Positions 1 through 8,808 of a stretch of 64,000 bases of DNA are shown here, piece after piece (positions within the stretch are counted from its first letter, which is position 1; each line of letters starts with the position of its first letter). Origin of the DNA: an uncultured Verrucomicrobiales bacterium (GTDB lineage: Bacteria > Verrucomicrobiota > Verrucomicrobiia > Verrucomicrobiales > Akkermansiaceae); contig CASICJ010000014.1 in NCBI GenBank assembly GCA_949373085.1, forward strand, positions 1-64,000. Direction: 5' to 3'. The notes under the pieces are model-generated. The model worked only from the letters and a program-made list of their open reading frames with translations. It was not told the origin of the DNA and did no database searches. The position numbers and the translations under genes were made by a program.

Positions 1-280
1 GTAATTGATCCTCAAATCGTTCCTTCAAGTATTTCCGGAATGATGCCGGATGCTCGATCGAAAGGCCTACGTATTCATCGAGATGAAAAACCGTCACTTG
101 GGACCAATCAATTCCCTCTTCCCCAATCAGAGCCGCAAGCATTTCAAACTGCGAAGCTCCCGTCGCAACAATAATATTCACCTCCCCCTTTTCCCCCTGA
201 ACCTTCCTCATCTTCTTCGCCCCATCCCTAGCTGCCGCCACACCCATTTCTTCCTTCGAATCAAACCGTTGACAATTCAT
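1..280 (-). CDS. nagB: Glucosamine-6-phosphate deaminase, N-terminal part (cut by window edge)
   Basis: The minus-strand frame opens with ATG at 278-280 and runs off the left edge, giving about 93 residues. It starts MNCQRFDSKEEMGVAAA and contains the family signature TVFHLDEYVGL followed by HPASFRKYL, which is diagnostic for NagB-type sugar-phosphate deaminases. The enzyme converts glucosamine-6-phosphate to fructose-6-phosphate and ammonia in the cytoplasm, the last step of amino-sugar and sialic acid use. It is divergent from the sialidase that follows, so a shared control region of about 100 bp lies between them. The C-terminal two thirds are outside the window. The family call is firm; the exact substrate is inferred. 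Confidence 0.85.
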   Translation of the reverse strand, partial: MNCQRFDSKEEMGVAAARDGAKKMRKVQGEKGEVNIIVATGASQFEMLAALIGEEGIDWSQVTVFHLDEYVGLSIEHPASFRKYLKERFEDQL

Positions 281-380
281 AGAAGCCCTATGATGGATCT
301 CCACTCTCTCAGGTCAATCTCATTGCTTACGAAGACGAATTGCTTCGACATGCCATATCAGCCAGAGGCATCCTGTTCGA

Positions 381-1512
381 ATGAATCACTCGCGTCGACG
401 GTTCCTCAAAACAGGCACCACTGCCGGAATCGCAGGATCTCTAGGTTTTAATCTGAACCTCCAAGCCTCGCCTACCGCCAAAATCCTCGATACGAGAATT
501 ATCAGCCAACTCCCAAATCGCTACCATGGATGGCCCACCCTGACCCGATGCAAAAACGGACAACTTCTTGTCGTTTGCTCTGGTGGCCGTGATCAACACG
601 TTTGTCCCTTCGGACGAATCGACTTCCAACGATCCAATGACAATGGAGATTCATGGACCTATCCCCGCACGATTCTCGACGGCCCTATCGATGACCGAGA
701 TGCCGGCGTTCTGGAGACAATGAAAGGTTCCCTCCTTGTCACGACATTCACATCTCTCGCCTACGTCCCAAGCATTCCAAAGGACAACCGCAATAAACGT
801 TGGCTCGCTGCCCACAACCGAATCCCCGAGGCGCAACGAAAAGCCGAACTAGGCCAATGGATGATCCGGTCCACCGATGGCGGAATCACTTGGTCAGAGC
901 GCTACCCTACCATCGTAAACAGCCCCCACGGCCCAACCCAACTTTCCGACGGCCGACTTCTTTATGCCGGCAAAAAGCTCTGGAGTGAAGGGACAGGAAA
1001 TCGGGATCTGCGAATCACACGACGATGGAAAATCATGGCAATGGCTCTCTGGTATTCCAACTCGCGAAGGAGATCGCCATCAAGATTACCACGAACTCCA
1101 TGCCATCGAAGCCGCCAACGGTCGCCTCCTTGTACACATCCGGAACCACAACACGAAAAACAACCGTGAAACCCTCCAAAGCGAATCAGATGACGGAGGA
1201 AAGTCCTGGTCTAAACCCCATCCGATTGGAGTTTGGGGACTCCCTTCCTTTCTGACCCGCCTTCGCGATGACCGTCTGCTGATGAGTTACGGCCATCGTC
1301 GCAAACCATTTGGAAATCAAGTTCGCCTTAGCAAAGATCACGGCACGACTTGGTCCACCCCACTCACCATCTCAGATGATGGTTCTTCTGGCGACCTCGG
1401 CTATCCCAGCACTGTAGAACTCGATGACAATTCGCTCCTCACCGTCTGGTATGAAAAAGTTTCGAGTAACCGCTTCGCAGTCCTACGCCAAACTCGCTGG
1501 ACAATTTCCTGA
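381..1512 (+). CDS. Exo-alpha-sialidase (BNR/Asp-box), Tat-exported, one frameshift
   Basis: The protein starts with a twin-arginine signal (MNHSRRRFLKTG, then a hydrophobic stretch). At least five Asp boxes are visible: SNDNGDSW, STDGGITW, SHDDGKSW, SDDGGKSW and SKDHGTTW, as in six-bladed sialidases. The first part is in one frame up to LLYAGKKLWSEG, and the homologous sequence continues as QEIGICESHDDGK in the next frame. The total span of 1132 nt is 3n+1, so one base is in excess, most simply a G in the GGG near 993-996. The restored product is about 376 residues. It would release terminal sialic acids outside the cytoplasm. The neighbouring nagB and the sialate O-acetylesterase at 35363 fit, but no clear N-acetylneuraminate lyase is present here. 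Confidence 0.75.
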
Positions 1513-1806
1513 AAAATCACCCCACTTATTTTCCAGATCTCCAACCCTTCTCCAGAATGTAGCGAGCAATTCGATCCTCTGCTAAACCACTCGGATTCAT
1601 AAATTCCAGCCTGCGCTAAATTTCAGGGCCACTGAAACCAAGGAAGCATTCAGAACCTAACGAATATATCTCGCACCCTCCGGAAGCACTTTTTTTCTCA
1701 CCGGCATCCGCGATTAACGATCCATCCACTCTTTTTTGTCAATTTCACCACTAATTTCTCTTCTTCAAGACAAGACAAAGCAACTCATACCGTTCATGAT
1801 CCTCAC
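1513..1806. other. Intergenic region before the hydroxyproline operon
   Basis: There is no supported gene in these 294 bases. It follows the sialidase stop and precedes the first ATG of the hydroxyproline operon, so it should hold that operon's promoter. A TTGTCA near 1737 could be a -35 box, but no convincing -10 box at proper spacing was seen. No clear intrinsic terminator was found. Confidence 0.4.
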
Positions 1807-2748
1807 ATGTCCAACGAAACTCCCATTTTTGAAGGTTGTATTCCTGCCCTAATGACCCCGTGCGATACCACCGGTGCCATCAACTACGACGCACTCGTCG
1901 AAACCGCCAAAGACCTGATAGCACAGGGCATGCGCGGAGTTGTTTATTGCGGCTCAATGGGTGACTGGCCACTCCTCACCGACCAACAACGCATGGAAGG
2001 AATTAAGCGGCTCGTTGAAGCTGGAATTCCGACTGTCGTCGGCACGGGTGCGCAAAATACCTCTATCGCTGCCGCCCACGCCGCCCACGCTCGCGAAGTC
2101 GGTGCCAATGGCCTCATGGTGATCCCCCGTGTTCTCAGCCGTGGATCATCTCCCGCTGCACAGGTTCATCATTTTAGCGAAATTCTCAAGGCAGGCGGTG
2201 ACCTTCCTGCAGTGATTTACAACTCTCCTTATTACGGGTTCGAGACTAAGGCCGACCTCTTCTTCTCTCTTCGTGAAAAATTTTCCTCCCTCGTCGGGTT
2301 CAAGGAATTCGGTGGAGCCGATTCCCTCAGCTACGCCGCCGAGAATATCACAAGCCAAGACGAATCGCTTATTCTCATGGCTGGGGTTGACACGCAAGTC
2401 TACCACGGCTTTGTCAACTGTGGAGCGACCGGAGCCATCACCGGAGTTGGCAATGCTCTTCCAAAAGAAATTCTCCGTTTTATCGAACTCTGCGAAGCAG
2501 CGGCCAAAGGTGACCCCCAAGCCCGCCGCTACGCACTCGAACTCTCCGAAGCGCTCACCGTCCTTTCCACCTTCGACGAAGGCCCCGACCTCGTCCTTTA
2601 CTACAAAGAACTCATGGTCCTCGAAGGTCACACTGCTTACCAACACCAGCTCAATTCCTACGATCAATTGAGCCCTGCCCAAAAGCAATTCCTCCACGAC
2701 CAACACGCCCTCTTCCGGAACTGGTGGAGCAATTGGGAAGGCAAGTAA
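1807..2748 (+). CDS. 1-pyrroline-4-hydroxy-2-carboxylate deaminase (DHDPS/NAL family)
   Basis: This 313-residue TIM-barrel protein belongs to the dihydrodipicolinate synthase/N-acetylneuraminate lyase family. The Schiff-base lysine is K166 in LVGFKEFGG and the catalytic tyrosine is Y138 in VIYNSPYYG. The stretches VVYCGSMGDWPLLTD and LMVIPRVLSRG match the subgroup found in hydroxyproline gene clusters. The enzyme deaminates and dehydrates pyrroline-4-hydroxy-2-carboxylate to alpha-ketoglutarate semialdehyde. The next three genes on the same strand supply the other steps, which decides the assignment against sialate lyase despite the sialidase next door. Function is inferred from family and context. 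Confidence 0.88.
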   Translation: MSNETPIFEGCIPALMTPCDTTGAINYDALVETAKDLIAQGMRGVVYCGSMGDWPLLTDQQRMEGIKRLVEAGIPTVVGTGAQNTSIAAAHAAHAREVGANGLMVIPRVLSRGSSPAAQVHHFSEILKAGGDLPAVIYNSPYYGFETKADLFFSLREKFSSLVGFKEFGGADSLSYAAENITSQDESLILMAGVDTQVYHGFVNCGATGAITGVGNALPKEILRFIELCEAAAKGDPQARRYALELSEALTVLSTFDEGPDLVLYYKELMVLEGHTAYQHQLNSYDQLSPAQKQFLHDQHALFRNWWSNWEGK

Positions 2749-2796
2749 ATCAAATACGCCCCTTGGGATCTTATCCAAGCCCCCTTCTTCATTAAG

Positions 2797-3744
2797 GTGA
2801 AAATCATCGACTCCCACACCGGCGGCGAGCCCACTCGCACCATCGTTTCTGGCCTCGACACTCCCCGCGGTGCAAAAGCCACCCGCAATTTTCTCGAGAA
2901 CGATGCAGACTGGGTTCGAACAACCCTCATCAATGAACCTCGTGGCTTCGACGCCATCGTCGGAGCCTGCCTCTGTAAACCCGAGGATTCCACCTGCATC
3001 ACCGGCGTTGTCTTCTTCAACAACCTTTCGTGCCTTCACTCCTGCCTCCACGGGACAATTGGCATTGTTGAAACCCTTGCCCATCTTGATCGTATTAAGC
3101 CCGGCGAGCACCGCATCGAAACCCCGATCGGAATAGTCACAACTCACCTCGCTGAGGACCATTCAATCACAGTCAAAAACATCCCTTGCTATCGATTTGC
3201 CGAAGACGTTGGAGTGATCCTACCCGACGGACAGAAAATCATTGGGGACATCTCATGGGGTGGTAACTGGTTCTTCCTCATCTCCAACCAAGGTCCTGAA
3301 ATTAAAACAGAGAACATCGCTGCTCTTACCGATTTCACCAAAACCATTCGTGACTCCTTGCATACCCAAAACATTACCGGCAAAAATGGCGCTGAAATCG
3401 ACCACATCGAATGCTTCGCACCACCTCAACCCGGCATCGATGCCGATTCCCAAAACTTTGTCCTCTGCCCCGGCGCGGCTTACGACCGCTCTCCCTGCGG
3501 TACTGGGACCAGTGCCAAACTCGCCTGTCTTGCAGCCTCAGGCAAACTGATCGAAGGTGAGAGGTGGTATCAGGCTTCCATCATTGGCAGCATCTTCGAA
3601 GGATCATTTGAATCTATTTACGACTCCGATAATATTATTCCCATCATTACCGGCCGAGCCTTCGTTACTGGCGAAACCACGATCATCATTCACCCCAACG
3701 ACCCTTTCAAACACGGGATCCCTACCCACCAGATCAGGGTTTAA
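2797..3744 (+). CDS. 4-hydroxyproline 2-epimerase (proline racemase family)
   Basis: This 315-residue protein starts at GTG with DSHTGGEPTR, the N-terminal signature of proline racemase-like enzymes. The catalytic cysteine pair is visible as C83 in CLHGTIG, where most relatives have CGHGTIG, and C234 in SPCGTGTSA. It inverts the alpha carbon of trans-4-hydroxy-L-proline to give cis-4-hydroxy-D-proline, the substrate of the FAD enzyme at the end of the operon. It lies 48 bp after the deaminase. A Cys at the second site rather than Thr argues for racemase/epimerase and against the related trans-3-hydroxyproline dehydratase. The Gly-to-Leu change next to the first cysteine is slightly unusual. 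Confidence 0.88.
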   Translation: MKIIDSHTGGEPTRTIVSGLDTPRGAKATRNFLENDADWVRTTLINEPRGFDAIVGACLCKPEDSTCITGVVFFNNLSCLHSCLHGTIGIVETLAHLDRIKPGEHRIETPIGIVTTHLAEDHSITVKNIPCYRFAEDVGVILPDGQKIIGDISWGGNWFFLISNQGPEIKTENIAALTDFTKTIRDSLHTQNITGKNGAEIDHIECFAPPQPGIDADSQNFVLCPGAAYDRSPCGTGTSAKLACLAASGKLIEGERWYQASIIGSIFEGSFESIYDSDNIIPIITGRAFVTGETTIIIHPNDPFKHGIPTHQIRV

Positions 3745-3831
3745 TTCGAAAAAAATATTACGAACTTTCACCCCTTCCGCGATTTCCATTCTTGGTTAAT
3801 CTCTTTTTAGCATTCAAAATCCACTATCATT

Positions 3832-5397
3832 ATGAACCTCACCGGACATTCCTTCATCGGCTCCTCCCGCGCTTCCGACAGCAACACGACCTTCCAAGTC
3901 ACCAACCCAGCTACTGGCCAACTCCTCGAGCCAGCCTTCCATTCGGCATCAACCGACGACCTCAAAAAGGCCGTCTCTCTTGCCACCGAAGCTTTCCAAA
4001 CCTACTCCCAAACCGATTCAAAAACCCGCTCCAACTTCCTCCGCACCATTTCGGAAAAAATTAATGCTGCTGGCCCTGACATCACTCCTCGCATGATGGC
4101 CGAGTCCGGGCTCCCCGAACCACGTTGTGAAGGAGAGCGAGGACGCACCGTGGGACAGCTCAACATGTTTGCCGATCTCATCGAAGAAGGATCATGGGTC
4201 GATGCACGCATCGAAACAGCAAATCTTGACCGCTCTCCCATCCCAAAGCCCGACCTTCGATCAATGCGCCGTCCTCTCGGTCCTGTGGCCGTATTCTGCG
4301 CCTCCAACTTCCCTCTCGCTTTTTCTGTTGCCGGTGGTGATACCGCCAGCGCCCTCGCCGCCGGATGCCCAGTCGTCGTCCGAGCCCATGCTGCCCACGC
4401 CGGCACAGCCGAAATCATCGCTATCGCCATCCAAGCTGCCGTTGCCGAATGTGAAATGCCCGAAGGCACTTTCTCTTTAGTTTTCGATTCCGGCATCGAG
4501 CTTGGCGCGGCCCTAGTTGCCAATTCTGACATCAAAGCCATCGGGTTCACCGGCTCCCGTGCAGGAGGCCGTGCCCTCATGGATGCCGCCGCCGCTCGCC
4601 CTGAGCCTATTCCCGTCTTTGCGGAGATGTCATCCGTCAATCCCATCTTTATTCTTCCCGGAGCAATGGCCGAGCGTGGCGAAGCAATCGCTCAAGGACT
4701 CGTTGGCTCCGTAACCCTAGGAGCTGGACAATTCTGCACCTGCCCGGGCCTCGTCTTCGGAAACGTCTCTGAAACATTCGAAAGCACTCTTAAAAGCGGC
4801 TTCTCCGAGATTACCCCTGCCACTATGCTACACAGTGGCATTCACCAAAACTTCGTCAAAGGGCTCACCAATCTCCAAAGCCAAGATGGCGTAGGCACAA
4901 TCGAGCAAGTCGAATCAAAGGAAGCTAATAAAGCGGGTGCCGCGATCCTAAAAGCAAGCGCCTCCCAGTTCATCAATAACCCAAAACTCAACGAGGAGAT
5001 TTTTGGGCCCTCTTCTCTTGTGATCGACTGTAGTTCAAGGGATGAAATGCTCGCCGCCGCCTCAAAACTTGAAGGTCAGCTCACCGCCACCATCCATGGG
5101 ACCGATGAGGAACTCTCCGAAGCTGGGGACCTCGTCCAGATCCTTGAACAAAAAGCCGGGCGCGTAATCATCAACAGTTTCCCAACTGGCGTCGAAGTAA
5201 ACTCCTCAATGGTTCACGGCGGACCCTACCCCGCTACTTCAGATGGCGCTAGCACCTCAGTCGGAACCGGAGCCATCCTCCGTTACACTCGCCCGGTCAG
5301 TTACCAAGGCTTTCCTGATTTCGGACTCCCCGCCGAGCTCCAGAACGCCAACCCTCTTGGTATCGCACGCCTCGTGGACGGAAAACTCGAGCATTAG
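3832..5397 (+). CDS. Alpha-ketoglutaric semialdehyde dehydrogenase
   Basis: This 521-residue aldehyde dehydrogenase has the N159 motif (CASNFPLAFS), the general base E265 (FAEMSSVN) and the nucleophile C302 in GAGQFCTCPG. Length and these local motifs match the long KGSADH class rather than succinate-semialdehyde or betaine aldehyde dehydrogenases. It oxidises 2,5-dioxopentanoate to alpha-ketoglutarate, the last step of hydroxyproline breakdown, with NAD(P)+. It lies 87 bp after the epimerase and just before the dehydrogenase, so operon membership is likely. The family is clear, and the substrate follows from the pathway context. Confidence 0.88.
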   Translation: MNLTGHSFIGSSRASDSNTTFQVTNPATGQLLEPAFHSASTDDLKKAVSLATEAFQTYSQTDSKTRSNFLRTISEKINAAGPDITPRMMAESGLPEPRCEGERGRTVGQLNMFADLIEEGSWVDARIETANLDRSPIPKPDLRSMRRPLGPVAVFCASNFPLAFSVAGGDTASALAAGCPVVVRAHAAHAGTAEIIAIAIQAAVAECEMPEGTFSLVFDSGIELGAALVANSDIKAIGFTGSRAGGRALMDAAAARPEPIPVFAEMSSVNPIFILPGAMAERGEAIAQGLVGSVTLGAGQFCTCPGLVFGNVSETFESTLKSGFSEITPATMLHSGIHQNFVKGLTNLQSQDGVGTIEQVESKEANKAGAAILKASASQFINNPKLNEEIFGPSSLVIDCSSRDEMLAAASKLEGQLTATIHGTDEELSEAGDLVQILEQKAGRVIINSFPTGVEVNSSMVHGGPYPATSDGASTSVGTGAILRYTRPVSYQGFPDFGLPAELQNANPLGIARLVDGKLEH

Positions 5398-5435
5398 AAT
5401 CTAGAGACTTGGGCTTTCGCTCAAGCCAAAGAGTT

Positions 5436-6680
5436 ATGTCAAAGGAAGTTCTCATTGTGGGTGGCGGAGTCGTCGGCCTTTCCATCGCCTACTATCTCGC
5501 TTCGACCAATCACTCCGTCCGCATCATCGAGCGCGACGACTCCTTGGCTAAAAGCTGTTCCGAAGGCAACGCCGGTATGGTGGTCCCGTCCCACTTCATT
5601 CCGCTCGCTGCTCCTGGCGTCATCTCTCAAGGATTAAAATGGATGCTCAATCCTAAGAGTCCATTCTATCTACGCCCTCGGCTCTCTCCTTCACTCGCTC
5701 GCTGGATCTGGCTTTTTGCCAAACACTCTACCAAAACACACGTTGCCAACACCCAGGAACTCCTGCGCGATCTCTCGCTCGAAAGCCGACGCCTGCACGT
5801 CGAACTCTCGCAAAATGAAGACTTCCCGCTCATCCAAAAAGGACTCCTAATGCTCTGTCAATCGAACGCCGGGTTAGATGAAGAAGCTGAGGTTGCCGAG
5901 GAGGCACATACCCTAGGACTGGAAGCAGAGGTCTGTGATCAAAGTCGTCTAAAGGAACTCGAACCCAATGTCCAAATTGACGCAAAAGGCGGTATCTGGT
6001 GGCCACAAGACTGCCATCTTTCACCCGAAAATTTCATCCAGGCTCTTCGTGATTCGATCCTCAAAAACGGAGGGGAATTCACCCATGGAGAGGTCGATAA
6101 ATTGGAGGTGAATCATGGCAAAGTTAAGAATCTTATTACCAAGTCCGGCGAAATCTACTCAGCCGAAACCATCGTCCTTGCCGGAGGCATCGAGACTACC
6201 GAACTCGCAAAACAAGTTGGCCTCGCTCTTCCTATGCAAGGTGGCAAAGGATACTCAGTGACCCTACCAGAACCCATTACCAATCCGCTTCTCTGCTCGC
6301 TCCTCAAAGAAGGTCGGGTCGCAGTCACCCCCATGGGCCGGACGCTTAGAGTAGCCGGAACGATGGAAATTTGTGGCACTGATACCTCCGTCAGCAAACG
6401 ACGCCTTCAAGGCGTCATCGAAGCCTTCTGCAAATTTTACCCGCAATATTCCCCGTCCGACTTCGAAAACGTCGAGCCTTGGGTTGGCCTTCGCCCCTGC
6501 TCGCCAGATGGTATTCCCTACCTTGGGTTTGCACCTCAACATGACAACCTGATTATCGCAACTGGCCACTCTATGATGGGTCTCTCTCTCGCTCCCATCA
6601 CTGGAAAACTCGTTGCGGACCTCGTCTCAGGAAATAAATCCGTAATTAATATTTCGCGACTTTCCCCAGGAAGATTTTAA
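5436..6680 (+). CDS. cis-4-hydroxy-D-proline dehydrogenase (FAD, DAO/DadA family)
   Basis: The ATG at 5436 is chosen over an upstream in-frame TTG at 5409, because a purine-rich AAAGAG precedes it and it places the Rossmann motif VLIVGGGVVGLSIAYYLA right at the N-terminus. The product has 414 residues. ERDD ends beta-2 of the FAD-binding fold, and SEGNAGMVVPSHFIPLAAPG follows, as in D-amino acid/D-hydroxyproline dehydrogenases. It oxidises cis-4-hydroxy-D-proline to pyrroline-4-hydroxy-2-carboxylate, passing electrons to the respiratory chain. With the three preceding genes this completes the four-step route from hydroxyproline to alpha-ketoglutarate. No transporter gene is adjacent. Confidence 0.86.
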   Translation: MSKEVLIVGGGVVGLSIAYYLASTNHSVRIIERDDSLAKSCSEGNAGMVVPSHFIPLAAPGVISQGLKWMLNPKSPFYLRPRLSPSLARWIWLFAKHSTKTHVANTQELLRDLSLESRRLHVELSQNEDFPLIQKGLLMLCQSNAGLDEEAEVAEEAHTLGLEAEVCDQSRLKELEPNVQIDAKGGIWWPQDCHLSPENFIQALRDSILKNGGEFTHGEVDKLEVNHGKVKNLITKSGEIYSAETIVLAGGIETTELAKQVGLALPMQGGKGYSVTLPEPITNPLLCSLLKEGRVAVTPMGRTLRVAGTMEICGTDTSVSKRRLQGVIEAFCKFYPQYSPSDFENVEPWVGLRPCSPDGIPYLGFAPQHDNLIIATGHSMMGLSLAPITGKLVADLVSGNKSVINISRLSPGRF

Positions 6681-6744
6681 ATCGCATCCATTTCTTAAAC
6701 GGCTTCACGAGAATCGGCACAATCGCGCGGCGTTGTCGGGCCAA

Positions 6745-7572
6745 TCATTCATTAAGACGCTCCACCAACTCCTTGATTACCGGCATCATTCGGATGAGCC
6801 GCTGTGAATGTTCCTCACGGGAAAATAGAGAATCATCACCCATTCTCACTTCGAGGACCCCATAATCTCCTGTTTCGATTTTAGCATCCTCGTTCCATAT
6901 CTTCGAGCTGCTGAGCTCTTCGATTTTTTCCTCTAGTGAAGCAGGGACCAAAAATCGTGGCGACCGTTTGGGTTCTGGATCTCCAGTCACCATCACAAAT
7001 CCCTTCATTGACTCACCTTCCTCGCCACATCGTTCCCAAATCCAGGCCTCGAGATCTCCTTCAACTAACGGAGGATAAAACACAATCCTGACGCCGACTT
7101 CGGTCTGATGGGATGTGAGATACTCCGCGAAGCCAAACCCGAAAGCCAAACCCGAACCTCGCGACGCCTGCGGAATCGCCAAAACCACTGGCTCACGAGA
7201 CTCACGATCCCCAGCCTTGATCCAGATAGTTGACCAAAGAAAACCGTTTACAGAATCAATTTGGTTCCGAAAAATTTCGTAACCAAGATTTTCAAACCCA
7301 AGAGTCCCGGCCGTCATCGCATTTAATCGTCGAAAAGCTCGTCGTCCACCTTCTGTGCCAATCTCACGTTCTCCAATGAGATTATTCAATTTGAGAAGAT
7401 AATCAGACATCTCGGGAACCGTGACATCACCCTTAGGTGGCTCTCCTTCCTCCTGATCCGCATTGGCACCCAGATAAAGCGCAACACAAATCGAAACGAT
7501 GAGCAAAGCTGGGATCACCGCGAGCGTAATTTTAATACCACTAGTTTTTGAAGCTTCCGGCATATCGATCAT
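6745..7572 (-). CDS. Membrane-anchored protein, possibly degenerate M28-like peptidase fold
   Basis: The product has 275 residues. One N-terminal transmembrane segment (about residues 14-34) is followed by an extracytoplasmic domain. The layout of that domain (LIGEREIGTEGGRRAFRRL, a Gly-Tyr strand, a PVVLAIP strand, a G-x-A helix, a VRIVFYPP strand) recalls M28 aminopeptidases. The usual His-Asp metal ligands are not evident, so a catalytic role is doubtful. Its start overlaps the lpxB stop by four bases, so the two are translationally coupled. Function is unknown, and the M28 resemblance is my own inference from pattern. Confidence 0.55.
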   Translation of the reverse strand: MIDMPEASKTSGIKITLAVIPALLIVSICVALYLGANADQEEGEPPKGDVTVPEMSDYLLKLNNLIGEREIGTEGGRRAFRRLNAMTAGTLGFENLGYEIFRNQIDSVNGFLWSTIWIKAGDRESREPVVLAIPQASRGSGLAFGFGFAEYLTSHQTEVGVRIVFYPPLVEGDLEAWIWERCGEEGESMKGFVMVTGDPEPKRSPRFLVPASLEEKIEELSSSKIWNEDAKIETGDYGVLEVRMGDDSLFSREEHSQRLIRMMPVIKELVERLNE

Positions 7573-8744
7573 TCTATAAATAAAAGTGAAATTTCGTGAG
7601 CTGCTCGCTCGTGAACGCCAGGTTCGCCGAGCCTCGAGGCTGCTTCTAAGAGATCACCTGACAATTTCGCCCGTTCACCCTCATTCCCTAGTGCCTGCCC
7701 CAACCATAGAGCAACCTCATACGGATTCGCTTCGTTTTGGATAAACTCACGCACTAATCCGCGCCCTGCCAGAATATTGATCAAACCAATAAACTCCAAC
7801 TTCACCAACTGCTTTGCCATCAGAAAAGTGGGCCACGCCACTCGGTAAACTAGACAATAAGGCATTCCATAATAAGCCGCTTCTAAAGTCGCCGTGCCAC
7901 TGGCCACCACTCCGCAGGTCACTGTTTGCATGAGATGCTGACTCTTTCCAGTTTGCACCTCCACAAGGTCACCCGACAGCTCGCTTACTTCTAAAAATTC
8001 TTCCATTACCCGGGCAACTTTTTCACTTGCCGCCGCAGCAACGAATCGGACTCCCGGATTTCTCCTCAGCAATCGTAAAGCCGATTCCAGCATCATAGGA
8101 AAAAGTCGGCTGACCTCCTTGATTCGGCTTCCAGGAAAAAGACCTATTAAATTTTCACCCCGGCTCGCATCGATTCTCTTGTCCTCTAATTCGTCGACCA
8201 AAGGATGGCCCAAACAACGACTTCGAAGACCTGCCTTCTCGAAAATCGGCACCTCGAAGGGAAAAAGGCAAATCATAAGATCATGGGTCGTCGCTATCTG
8301 GGGTATCCTTTTTTGGTTCCAAGCCCAGACTTGGGGAGCCACATAGTGAACAATCTTAGTCTCCGGTAATTTTTCGTGGATCTGCTTCGCTAAACGTAAA
8401 TTAAACCCTGGATAATCAATCAGAAGCAAGACTGCAGGCCTTAGCTCCAAAATTTCAGCAAGAGTCTCCTCAAACCGTTTCTTAAACCATCCATATCGAC
8501 GAAGAACTTCCCAAACTCCCACAACGGCAGCATCCTCGACCCAATCACGGACCAGTCCTTCGGAAAGGCGAGACATTTCAGGGCCTCCCAAACCCCGAAA
8601 ATCAAAGCCCCCAGCTTGCTTTCCGAGTGCGTCCATCAACTCGGATCCATGAGTATCTCCACTCATCTCACCTGCAACCACATAGACTGTTCTGCTCGTC
8701 ACCGTGGGCAAGTTAGGGCAAGTCGAAAATATTCCAAACTGCAA
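7569..8744 (-). CDS. lpxB: Lipid-A-disaccharide synthase
   Basis: LpxB joins UDP-2,3-diacylglucosamine to lipid X to form the lipid A disaccharide at the inner membrane (GT19). The N-terminal signature VVAGEMSGDTHGSELMDAL, the LLIDYPGFNLRLAK segment, YVAPQVWAWNQKR and LFPGSRIKEV are all characteristic. The longest frame begins at TTG 8744 (391 residues). TTG 8711 or GTG 8702 would trim the non-conserved N-terminus and may be the true start, but no clear Shine-Dalgarno decides between them. The gene is divergent from the TPR gene at 8809. Its presence shows a Gram-negative envelope with lipid A. Confidence 0.93.
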   Translation of the reverse strand: MQFGIFSTCPNLPTVTSRTVYVVAGEMSGDTHGSELMDALGKQAGGFDFRGLGGPEMSRLSEGLVRDWVEDAAVVGVWEVLRRYGWFKKRFEETLAEILELRPAVLLLIDYPGFNLRLAKQIHEKLPETKIVHYVAPQVWAWNQKRIPQIATTHDLMICLFPFEVPIFEKAGLRSRCLGHPLVDELEDKRIDASRGENLIGLFPGSRIKEVSRLFPMMLESALRLLRRNPGVRFVAAAASEKVARVMEEFLEVSELSGDLVEVQTGKSQHLMQTVTCGVVASGTATLEAAYYGMPYCLVYRVAWPTFLMAKQLVKLEFIGLINILAGRGLVREFIQNEANPYEVALWLGQALGNEGERAKLSGDLLEAASRLGEPGVHERAAHEISLLFIE

Positions 8745-8808
8745 ATCACGTCACAAGGGCTTGCTTCTCTTTCCACTAAGCGTTAATTCCTAATTTCACA
8801 GACGAATT

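Noticed and set aside
1807-2748. N-acetylneuraminate lyase for the sialidase pathway
   Set aside because: The sequence subgroup and the three following genes fit hydroxyproline breakdown better; sialidase proximity alone is weak.
2146-3162. A 338-codon open frame on the minus strand across the deaminase and epimerase genes
   Set aside because: It is antisense to two clearly conserved genes and its translation has no recognisable motifs; the high GC third positions of the real genes keep it open.
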